Under the pieces are notes generated by a model. The model searched no databases. It was not told the DNA's origin and saw only the letters and a list, made by a program, of their open reading frames with translations. From JAFKKF01 sp038323025 (lineage in GTDB: Bacteria > Pseudomonadota > Alphaproteobacteria > Rhizobiales > Kaistiaceae), in the NCBI GenBank assembly GCA_038323025.1, contig JBBQGL010000001.1:1-64000 (forward strand): DNA of 64,000 nt, written 5' to 3'. Shown here in pieces: positions 54,465-61,500 of the stretch; position 1 is the stretch's first letter, and every line of letters begins with the position of its first letter. Made by a program: the position numbers and the translations under genes.

Positions 54465-54498
54465 GTTCGGAAATCGTACATAAGTTCGTTAATCGAAC
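54465..54498 (+). promoter_or_regulatory. Tandem GTTCG-N5-CG operator pair upstream of hpaB
   Basis: The imperfect site GTTCGGAAATCGTAC (54465-54479) and the perfect palindrome GTTCGTTAATCGAAC (54484-54498) are spaced 19 bp. Seen from hpaB, the order (imperfect distal, perfect proximal) is the same as seen from the dioxygenase gene. The perfect site ends 15 bases before the hpaB start, so binding there would block transcription or initiation. Confidence 0.75.
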
Positions 54499-54513
54499 AA
54501 ACGGGGAGGACGG

Positions 54514-56121
54514 GTGATGGAGACGGGCATTCGGACCGATCAGCGCGCGTTTGCGGCGCGACCCGAAACGACGGGCAATATCAAGGGCGCCACCCCGATG
54601 ACCGGCGCGCAGTACCTCGAGGAATTGAGGGACGGGCGGGAGGTCTATATCTACGGCGAGCGGGTGAAGGACGTCACCGTCCACCCGGCCTTCCGCAACA
54701 CCGCGCGGATGATCGCGCGCCTCTACGACGCGCTCCACGATCCCAAGCACAAGGACAAGCTGCTGGCGCCGACGGATACCGGCAACGGCGGCATGACCCA
54801 CGCCTTCTTCAAGGCGCCGAAGAGCATGGCGGACCTGCTACAGGGGCGCTCGGCGATCGCCGAATGGGCGCGCATCACCTACGGTTGGGTCGGGCGCTCG
54901 CCGGACTACAAGGCGTCGTTCCTGGCAACCCTTGGCGCCAATTCCGAATTCTACGCACCATACCAGGCGAACGCGACGCGCTGGTACCGCTACAGCCAGG
55001 AGCGCGTGCCGTTCATCAATCATGCGATCATCCACCCGCCGGTCGATCGCGATCGACCGCCCAATGAAGTCAGCGACATCGTCTGCCATGTCGAGAAGGA
55101 AACCGACGAAGGGCTGATCGTGTCCGGCGCCAAGGTGGTGGCCACCGGTTCGGTGCTGACCAACTACACCTTTGTCGCGCACCACGGTCTGATTCCGGTC
55201 CAGGACAAGAAGTTCGCCGTCGTCTTCATGGTGCCGACGAACTCGCCGGGCGTGAAGTTCATCTGCCGCACCTCCTACGAGATGGCGGCGACGGTCATGG
55301 GCAGTCCCTTCGACTATCCGCTGTCGTCGCGGCTCGACGAGAACGACGCCATCTTCATCATGGACAAGGTGCTGGTCCCCTGGGAGAACGTCTTCGTCTA
55401 TGGCGACCTCGAGAAGGCCAACAACTTTTTCCCGCGCACCGGGTTTCTGCCGCGCTTCGTCGTCCACGGGTGCACGCGCCTGGCCGTGAAGCTGGACTTC
55501 ATCGCCGGCTTGCTCCTGAAGGCGGTCGAAGCGTCGGGCACGAAGGACTACCGCGGCGTCCAGGCCAATGTCGGCGAGGTGATTGCCTGGCGCAATCTGT
55601 TCTGGGGCCTCTCCGACGCGATGGTGCGGGACCCGAAGCCGTGGATCGGCGACTACGTGCTGCCCAATATGGATCCGGGCAACGCCTACCAGATCATCGC
55701 GACCATGGCCTACACCAAGGTGAAGTACCTGATCGAACAGACCGTCGCCTCGGGGCTCATCTACCTCAACAGCCACGCCATGGATTTCAAGAACCCGGAA
55801 ATCCGCCCGTATCTCGATCGCTTCCTGCGCGGGTCTAACGGCTACAAGGCCGAGGAACGGGTGAAGCTGATGAAGCTCCTGTGGGATTCGGTCGCCACCG
55901 AATTCGGCGGTCGCCACGAGCTCTATGAAATCAACTATGGCGGATCGACCGAAGAAATCCGCCGCTACGCGCTGTTCGGCGCGCAGGCCTCGGGCAATGC
56001 CGACAAGTTCAAGGGCTTTGCCGAGGAATGCATGGCGGAATACGATCTGGATGGATGGCGCGTTCCGGACCTGACGAATCCCGGAGAACTCAGCTACCAT
56101 TTCATGCGGGGCGCCAAATAG
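54514..56121 (+). CDS. hpaB: HpaB-type FADH2-dependent phenol monooxygenase
   Basis: Oxygenase component of a two-component flavin monooxygenase, 535 residues. Long stretches resemble E. coli HpaB, for example DGREVYIYGERVKDVTVHPA, EFGGRHELYEINYGGS and DENDAIFIMDKVLVPWENV. It uses reduced FAD supplied by the reductase encoded next and hydroxylates a phenol, ortho in HpaB. Related enzymes (TcpA, HadA) act on chlorophenols and yield hydroquinones. A possible shorter start is the ATG at 54598. The actual substrate is unknown. Confidence 0.87.
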   Translation: MMETGIRTDQRAFAARPETTGNIKGATPMTGAQYLEELRDGREVYIYGERVKDVTVHPAFRNTARMIARLYDALHDPKHKDKLLAPTDTGNGGMTHAFFKAPKSMADLLQGRSAIAEWARITYGWVGRSPDYKASFLATLGANSEFYAPYQANATRWYRYSQERVPFINHAIIHPPVDRDRPPNEVSDIVCHVEKETDEGLIVSGAKVVATGSVLTNYTFVAHHGLIPVQDKKFAVVFMVPTNSPGVKFICRTSYEMAATVMGSPFDYPLSSRLDENDAIFIMDKVLVPWENVFVYGDLEKANNFFPRTGFLPRFVVHGCTRLAVKLDFIAGLLLKAVEASGTKDYRGVQANVGEVIAWRNLFWGLSDAMVRDPKPWIGDYVLPNMDPGNAYQIIATMAYTKVKYLIEQTVASGLIYLNSHAMDFKNPEIRPYLDRFLRGSNGYKAEERVKLMKLLWDSVATEFGGRHELYEINYGGSTEEIRRYALFGAQASGNADKFKGFAEECMAEYDLDGWRVPDLTNPGELSYHFMRGAK

Positions 56122-56131
56122 GCGCCCGCAC

Positions 56132-56656
56132 ATGGACGTTTCGGAGATGGTGACCGAGATCGAGCCAGCCCATTTCCGGCGCGTCATGAGCCGCTTCGCC
56201 AGCGGAGTCACCGTCATTCTCGCCGAGGTCAACGGCGAGATGCGCGGCATGACGGCAAATGCCTTCATGTCCGGCTCGCTCGACCCGCCGCTCTGCGTGA
56301 TCTCGGTGACGAAGCGGGCCCACATGCACGGCCACCTGATCTCGGCCGGCCGCTTCTCCGTGAATATCCTCGCATCGGGGCAGGAGGACTACGCCGGCCA
56401 TTTTGCGGGGAGGCCGGTTCCGGGCCTCGAACTGGATCTCGGGCGCAGCGAGGATGTGCCCATCCTTGCCGGCACCGCAGGCTGGATGGTTGCCGATGTC
56501 GCCGCCAGTCACGACTGTGGCGACCACACGCTGTTCATAGGACATATCCGCGTCATGGAGGCGAGCGAGCACGCGCCGCTGCTTTATTTCGCCGGTCGCT
56601 ACGCCGCCCTCGTGCCGCTGCGCGAACCGGCCCCGCAATTGCCCGAGTTCTGGTAG
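56132..56656 (+). CDS. hpaC: Flavin reductase (HpaC-like)
   Basis: A 174-residue NAD(P)H:flavin reductase with the family start RRVMSRFASGVTVI, then GMTANAFMSGSLDPPLCVISV and the C-terminal GRYAALVPL. It provides FADH2 to the HpaB-type oxygenase encoded 10 bp upstream. Confidence 0.92.
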   Translation: MDVSEMVTEIEPAHFRRVMSRFASGVTVILAEVNGEMRGMTANAFMSGSLDPPLCVISVTKRAHMHGHLISAGRFSVNILASGQEDYAGHFAGRPVPGLELDLGRSEDVPILAGTAGWMVADVAASHDCGDHTLFIGHIRVMEASEHAPLLYFAGRYAALVPLREPAPQLPEFW

Positions 56657-56661
56657 GCGTC

Positions 56662-57444
56662 ATGGCGTTGCCCGACTTCCTTGCCGATTTCCGCCTCGAC
56701 GGCGACGTCGCACTGGTTACGGGTGCGGGCGCCGGCATCGGCCGCATCGCTTCCGTTGCGTTGGCCTCGGTCGGTGCCGGGATTGCCGTCACCGACATCA
56801 ACGAGGATGCGGCAAAGGCGGTTGCGGATGAGATCGTCGCCGCCGGGGGAAGGGCGCGACCTTATCGGCTGGATGTGGGCGACGAGGCGTCCATCATCGA
56901 TGTCGTCGAGCGGGCGTTCACGGATTTCAAGCGCCTCGATATCCTGGTCAACAATGCCGGCTTCACCCGCCGTCTTCCGACCGAAACCTTCCCGACCGAA
57001 GACTGGCGGCGCATCGTCGACGTGAACCTTACCGGGGCTTTTCTCGCCAGCCGCGAGGTCGGGCGCCACATGCTCAATGCCGGCGGCGGGCGGATCATCA
57101 ACATCGCCTCGATCATGGGTCTTTCCGGTGGCGGGCTCTATCCGGCCATCGCCTACTACTCCACCAAGGGCGCGCTGGTGAACTTCACCCGCGGCCTTGC
57201 CGCGGAATGGGCCGGGCGCGGCATACGCGTCAACGCCATCGCGCCGACCTTTGTCCGCACCCAGCTTACCGAGAAGCTCCGCGAGGATGCCGAGATGGTT
57301 CGGGCGATCGAGGGCCGGACGCCCATGGGCCGTTTCGCCGAGCCGGAAGAGATGGCCGGCGGCATCCTTTACCTCGCCAGCCGCGCCTCGAGCATGGTCA
57401 CCGGCCATACGCTCCCGATCGACGGCGGCTGGCTGGCGATCTGA
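56662..57444 (+). CDS. Short-chain dehydrogenase/reductase of the aromatic locus
   Basis: A 260-residue SDR with GAGAGIG (cofactor loop), NNAGF, and catalytic YYSTK; end motif LPIDGGWLAI. It follows hpaC by 5 bp and precedes the maleylacetate reductase gene by 7 bp, so it belongs to the degradation operon. It may oxidise an alcohol or aldehyde side chain or a ring-fission product; no direct indication of substrate is visible. Confidence 0.85.
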   Translation: MALPDFLADFRLDGDVALVTGAGAGIGRIASVALASVGAGIAVTDINEDAAKAVADEIVAAGGRARPYRLDVGDEASIIDVVERAFTDFKRLDILVNNAGFTRRLPTETFPTEDWRRIVDVNLTGAFLASREVGRHMLNAGGGRIINIASIMGLSGGGLYPAIAYYSTKGALVNFTRGLAAEWAGRGIRVNAIAPTFVRTQLTEKLREDAEMVRAIEGRTPMGRFAEPEEMAGGILYLASRASSMVTGHTLPIDGGWLAI

Positions 57445-57451
57445 GCGCACC

Positions 57452-58528
57452 ATGACCGTCGCTCCGTTCGTCTACCAGGGATCGCCGCAGCGCATCGTCT
57501 TCGGCAGCGGCACGCTCGCGAAACTCGCGGCCGAGGCGTCCCGGATAGGGATCAAGCGGGCGCTGGTGCTTTCGACGCCCGAACAAAGGGAGCGGGCGGA
57601 GGAAGTCGCGGGGTTGCTCGGCGACGCCTGCGCTGCCGTGTTCTCGGAAGCGCGCATGCACACGCCGGTGGATGTCACCGAACGTGCCATGGCGATCGTC
57701 AAGGCGAAAGGCATCGACGGCACCGTCGCCGTCGGGGGCGGATCAACCACGGGCCTCGGCAAGGCCATCGCGTTCCGCACAGACCTGCCGCAGATCGTCG
57801 TGCCGACGACTTACGCCGGCTCGGAGATGACCAACATCCTCGGCGAGACCGTCGGCGGCGAGAAGAAGACGCGGCGCGATGCGAAGATCATCCCCGAGGT
57901 GGTGGTCTACGATGTCGACCTGACCCTGACCCTGCCGGTGATGCTGTCGGTCACGTCGGGCATGAACGCCATGGCCCATGCCGTGGAAGGGCTCTACGCC
58001 CGTGACGGGAATCCGGTTCTTTCGCTGATGGCGGAGGAGGGGGTGCGCGCGCTTGCCGCCGCGCTGCCGCGCATCGCGATCAATGCAGTCGATCCGGAGG
58101 CGCGGGCCGATGCCCTGTATGGCGCCTGGCTCTGCGGCACGGTGCTGGCCGGGACGGCCATGGCCCTGCATCACAAGCTCTGTCACGTGCTCGGCGGAAG
58201 CTTCGATCTGCCGCACGCCGAAACCCATGCCGTCGTTCTGCCGCACGTCGTCGCCTACAACACGCCGGCGGCTCGGGAGGCGATCGCTCGCGTCGCGCGG
58301 GCGCTTGGCGTCGGCGATGCGGCCGGCGGGCTGTTCGATCTGGTCAGGCGGGCGGGTGCGCCGACGTCGCTCAGGTCGCTCGGCATGCGCGAGGATCAGC
58401 TGGACCGGGCGGCGGATATCGCCGTTGCCGACCCTTACTGGAATCCGCGGCCCATAGAACGCCCGGCCATCCGGGCACTGCTCGGCCACGCCTGGCGAGG
58501 CGACAGGCCGGAAGCAGCGGTTTCGTAG
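57452..58528 (+). CDS. Maleylacetate reductase
   Basis: A 358-residue iron-type alcohol-dehydrogenase-family enzyme. The FVYQGSPQRIVFG start, VGGGSTTGLGKA, and TTYAGSEMTNILGET with RRDAKIIPEVVVYDV are characteristic of maleylacetate reductases (MacA, LinF, PcpE). It reduces maleylacetate to 3-oxoadipate, the substrate of the CoA-transferase encoded in the divergent run. Last gene of the plus-strand unit. Confidence 0.92.
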   Translation: MTVAPFVYQGSPQRIVFGSGTLAKLAAEASRIGIKRALVLSTPEQRERAEEVAGLLGDACAAVFSEARMHTPVDVTERAMAIVKAKGIDGTVAVGGGSTTGLGKAIAFRTDLPQIVVPTTYAGSEMTNILGETVGGEKKTRRDAKIIPEVVVYDVDLTLTLPVMLSVTSGMNAMAHAVEGLYARDGNPVLSLMAEEGVRALAAALPRIAINAVDPEARADALYGAWLCGTVLAGTAMALHHKLCHVLGGSFDLPHAETHAVVLPHVVAYNTPAAREAIARVARALGVGDAAGGLFDLVRRAGAPTSLRSLGMREDQLDRAADIAVADPYWNPRPIERPAIRALLGHAWRGDRPEAAVS

Positions 58529-58575
58529 TTCAGCGCCGTTCGCGCCGGCAAAAACCGCCGCGGCGGGTCTCGAGC

Positions 58576-58704
58576 CTAGCGCTTGGTGATCGAGCGGAGC
58601 GGAACGAAGCCGGCCCCGACAACGAGCCAGGCAAAACGCAGCGCATCGAAACGGTTGAGGCCGACCCGGCGATATCCGGTATAGGTGCGGTAGAGGCGGA
58701 TCAT
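58576..58704 (-). CDS. Small hypothetical protein (42 aa)
   Basis: A frame too short for ordinary gene calling, with an ATG at 58704 preceded by GGGAG at proper spacing. It reads MIRLYRTYTGYRRVGLNRFD then ALRFAWLVVGAGFVPLRS: a basic amphipathic start and one short hydrophobic segment. Likely a small membrane-associated protein. No family known to me. Confidence 0.55.
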   Translation of the reverse strand: MIRLYRTYTGYRRVGLNRFDALRFAWLVVGAGFVPLRSITKR

Positions 58705-58838
58705 GCGCGTTCTCCCATGGCCCCGGAAATGCTGCGAACGGAAACTCCACCCACGTCAACTCGTTCGGTCAGGCTGCGCGCGATATTTGAAGAAAGCATT
58801 GACGGCTTGCGCTGCATTGCAACCAAGCCCACCTTCCG

Positions 58839-59192
58839 GTGATGCAGCCATCAGGTCTTCGGGGTTCTCTGGCCGTCGTCCGACGGCTGCCGGGGCTGCT
58901 TGGCATCGGGCTCATCCGCCTTTATCGGCTAACGCTCTCGCCGTTTCTTGGGCGCCAATGCCGCTACCTGCCGACCTGTTCCGAGTACACCGAGGAGGCC
59001 ATCGGACGGTATGGGCTGTGGGCGGGAAGCTGGATCGGGCTGTCGCGCTTCCAGCGCTGCGGCCCGTTCGGCGCCTCCGGTTTCGACCCCGTCCCGGCGG
59101 CTCTGCCCGCCGCGTCGCGCTGGTACCTGCCCTGGCGCTACGGCCACTGGACGGGCAGGCACATTCATCCCGACCAGCGCCTCGACGGGTAG
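58839..59192 (+). CDS. yidD: Membrane protein insertion efficiency factor YidD
   Basis: A 117-residue protein with the hallmark LIRLYRLTLSPFLGRQCRYLPTCSEYTEEAIGRYG split over two lines of the family pattern (CRYxPTCSxYxxEAI) and RCGPFGASGFDPVP. It assists YidC. In many genomes it sits with rnpA and yidC, but here it is alone. Confidence 0.94.
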   Translation: MMQPSGLRGSLAVVRRLPGLLGIGLIRLYRLTLSPFLGRQCRYLPTCSEYTEEAIGRYGLWAGSWIGLSRFQRCGPFGASGFDPVPAALPAASRWYLPWRYGHWTGRHIHPDQRLDG

Positions 59193-59204
59193 GCCGGCCT
59201 CGCG

Positions 59205-60179
59205 TCAGGCGCTGCCGATGAGGATGCCGGTGGCGAAGACGAGCAGGCCGCCAAGCACCACCTGGAAGGCGGCGCGCAGGAACGGCGTGTCCATGAACCG
59301 GGCCCGGATCCACGAGATCACCCAGAGCTCGATCAGCACTATGACGCCGGCGAGGCCGGTCGCCCAGGTGAAATCGGGGATGAGGTAGGGGAGCGTGTGG
59401 CCGATGCCGCCGATGGTGGTCATCACGCCGCACACGAGGCCGCGTATCCACGGCCGTCTGCGCCCGGTGAGCATGCCGTCGTCGGAAAGCGCCTCGGCAA
59501 ATCCCATGGAGATGCCGGCGCCGACCGAGGCGGCCATGCCGACCAGAAACGTCTCCCAGCTGCTGTGAGTGGCGAAGGCGGCGGCGAAGACCGGCGCGAG
59601 CGTCGACACCGACCCGTCCATCAGGCCGGCGAGGCCCGGCTGAACTACCTGCAGGACGAAAAGCCGGCGCGCGGTTTCCTTTTCTTCCTCGCGCTTCGAC
59701 TGCGGGATGCCGGCTTCCAGCTCGCGTGCATGGGCCTCGTGCCCGGCCTCGATCACGGCGAGGTCGCCGAGGAGCTTGCGCACGGCGGGATCGGTGCTAC
59801 GCGCGGCGGCGCGGCGGTAGAAGTTCACCGCCTCGGCCTCCAGCGTCTCGGCGCGGTGGCGTGCCTTCTCGATGTCGAAGGAGGTCAGCCACGCCGGCGC
59901 CCTGCGGCTGAAGCCGCGCACGTCCTCGCGCCGGATGAGCGGGATCTGGTCGCCGAAGCGCTCGGTGAACAGGTCGAGGAGCATGCGGCGGTGGTCGTTC
60001 TCTTCCTCGCCCATCTTGTCGAAGATTTCGGCGGAGGCGGGAAAGTCGGTGCGCAGTCCAGCCGCGATCTCGCGATAGAGACGGCCGTCCTCTTCCTCCG
60101 CCTGGATGGCGAGCGCCAGCACCTCGCGGTCGGTCAGGTCGGAGAAGGATTTCTGCTGGGAGAAGCTGAAGAGCGCCAT
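59205..60179 (-). CDS. mbfA: Membrane-bound ferritin MbfA (ferritin-like domain fused to VIT1-type transporter)
   Basis: A 324-residue fusion. Residues 1-165 form a rubrerythrin-like four-helix bundle with metal-binding glutamates and histidines (AEEEDGRLY, GEEENDHRRML, ETLEAEAVNFY, EAGHEAHAREL). The C-terminal half is a VIT1/CCC1-like membrane domain (VVQPGLAGLMDGSVSTLAP; several helices). Rhizobial MbfA exports iron and protects against peroxide. It is usually controlled by Irr. Confidence 0.93.
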   Translation of the reverse strand: MALFSFSQQKSFSDLTDREVLALAIQAEEEDGRLYREIAAGLRTDFPASAEIFDKMGEEENDHRRMLLDLFTERFGDQIPLIRREDVRGFSRRAPAWLTSFDIEKARHRAETLEAEAVNFYRRAAARSTDPAVRKLLGDLAVIEAGHEAHARELEAGIPQSKREEEKETARRLFVLQVVQPGLAGLMDGSVSTLAPVFAAAFATHSSWETFLVGMAASVGAGISMGFAEALSDDGMLTGRRRPWIRGLVCGVMTTIGGIGHTLPYLIPDFTWATGLAGVIVLIELWVISWIRARFMDTPFLRAAFQVVLGGLLVFATGILIGSA

Positions 60180-60192
60180 GGGATTCCCGAAT

Positions 60193-60207
60193 TTGGAATC
60201 ACTCTAA
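60193..60207 (+). promoter_or_regulatory. Possible Irr box (ICE-like palindrome) before mbfA
   Basis: TTGGAATCACTCTAA matches a TTAGAA-N3-TTCTAA inverted repeat at 10 of 12 positions and lies 13 bases upstream of the mbfA start, where a repressor could act. The consensus is from memory, so this is tentative. Confidence 0.4.
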
Positions 60208-60264
60208 GCGATCCCCGCCCGCATCAACAAGCGCGAGGGGCTGCCAGCCCGTGATTGCGAAGCC

Positions 60265-61284
60265 TTAGCCCGGTTTCGCCGCAGGGCGCTCGCTATCGAG
60301 AAATGCCAGTTGGGCGGCGACATAGCGGCCGCCGGCCGCCGCGCCGGGAGGGACGGCGCGTTCGATCTCCGCCAAGTCTGTGGGCGTCAGTTCGATCGCC
60401 AGCGCCCCGAGCGCTTCGGTCAGCCGGTCGCGCCGTCGCGCGCCGACAAGCGGAACGATGTCGGCTCCTTGTGCCAGTACCCAGGCGATCGCGACCTGCG
60501 CAACAGTTGCCCTCTTCGCGCTGGCTATGGTCCGCAAGGCCTCGACCAGCTTCAGGTTGTGATCGATATTCTCGTCGCTGAAGCGCGGAGAGTGCCGGCG
60601 GAAGTCGCCCGGATGTGCCGCGCGCTCCTTCGACCAATGCCCGCTGATCAGCCCGCGGGAGAGGACGCCGTAGGCGGTGATGCCGATGCCGAGTTCGCGA
60701 CAGGTCGGTAAAATGGCATTCTCGATTCCGCGTGAGATCAGCGAGTACTCGATCTGCAGGTCCGAGATCGGATGGACCGCGGCCGCCCGCCGGAGCGTGT
60801 CGGGTCCGACTTCCGAGAGGCCGATGTAACGGACGTAGCCGGCCTTGATCAGGTCCGCGATGGCGCTTGCGCCGACCGTCTCCTCGATGGGCACGGTCGA
60901 ATCGAGGCGGCCAGGCCGGTAGATGTCGATGTGGTCGGTGCCGAGGCGCTGCAGCGTGTAGGCGAGGAACGTCCTGGTCGCGGCGGGGCGGCAGTCATAG
61001 CCCAGCCAGGCCTTGTCCGGGCCGCGGAGTGCTCCGTACTTGACGCTGATCACGGCGCGATCGCGCTTGCCGCCGGCAAGCGCTTCGGCGATCAGAAGTT
61101 CGTTGTGGCCCATGCCGTAGTAATCGCCGGTGTCGAGGAGGGTGACGCCCGCCTCGAGCGCGGCGTGGATGGTGGCGATGCTTTCGAAGCGGTCGGAGGG
61201 CCCGTAGAAGTCCGACATGCCCATGCAGCCGAGTCCGACGGCGCCGACGGAAGGACCGTTTCGGCCAAGCGAGCGCGTGATCAT
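60265..61284 (-). CDS. Aldo/keto reductase, atypical active site
   Basis: A 339-residue TIM-barrel oxidoreductase from the ATG at 61284. Asp and Tyr are in DTGDYYGMGHNE and the Lys in VISVKYGAL. The usual catalytic histidine is missing: the segment reads IDIYRPGRLDSTVPIEE in place of a YxxHR-type strand. This YRP subgroup is widespread, and its substrates are little known. Convergent with mbfA's neighbour region and divergent from thrS. Confidence 0.85.
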   Translation of the reverse strand: MITRSLGRNGPSVGAVGLGCMGMSDFYGPSDRFESIATIHAALEAGVTLLDTGDYYGMGHNELLIAEALAGGKRDRAVISVKYGALRGPDKAWLGYDCRPAATRTFLAYTLQRLGTDHIDIYRPGRLDSTVPIEETVGASAIADLIKAGYVRYIGLSEVGPDTLRRAAAVHPISDLQIEYSLISRGIENAILPTCRELGIGITAYGVLSRGLISGHWSKERAAHPGDFRRHSPRFSDENIDHNLKLVEALRTIASAKRATVAQVAIAWVLAQGADIVPLVGARRRDRLTEALGALAIELTPTDLAEIERAVPPGAAAGGRYVAAQLAFLDSERPAAKPG

Positions 61285-61318
61285 GCGAGAGCATCCCCGT
61301 TTTCGAGTCGCATATATA

Positions 61319-61360
61319 GGCACCTCGCGCCGGATTACCTCCCTGGACCCGCGAGGTGCC
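61319..61360 (+). promoter_or_regulatory. Long perfect inverted repeat in the thrS leader
   Basis: GGCACCTCGCG (61319-61329) and CGCGAGGTGCC (61350-61360) can form an 11-bp stem with a 20-base loop. It lies 140 bp upstream of thrS and just downstream of a TATATA stretch that may be a -10 element. No T-run follows. It could be an RNA control element or a DNA operator. Confidence 0.5.
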
Positions 61361-61500
61361 GCCGCCTTCGATGGAAGGGGCGTCTTTCTTCAACGGTCTT
61401 GACTGCCGGACGAGTCTGGTTCACCTAACCGCCCGCCGCTTATCGATGCGGCATCAACCGCTTACCTGCGCTCGTGTGCAGGAGTGAGCAGGAGGCCCCG

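Noticed and set aside
54838..56325. Minus-strand ORF of 495 residues
   Set aside because: Antisense shadow of hpaB; no domain, no ribosome binding site.
58555..58568. GC palindrome after the maleylacetate reductase gene as a terminator
   Set aside because: The CCGCCGCGGCGG stem leaves no loop of workable size, although a T-run follows on the minus strand.
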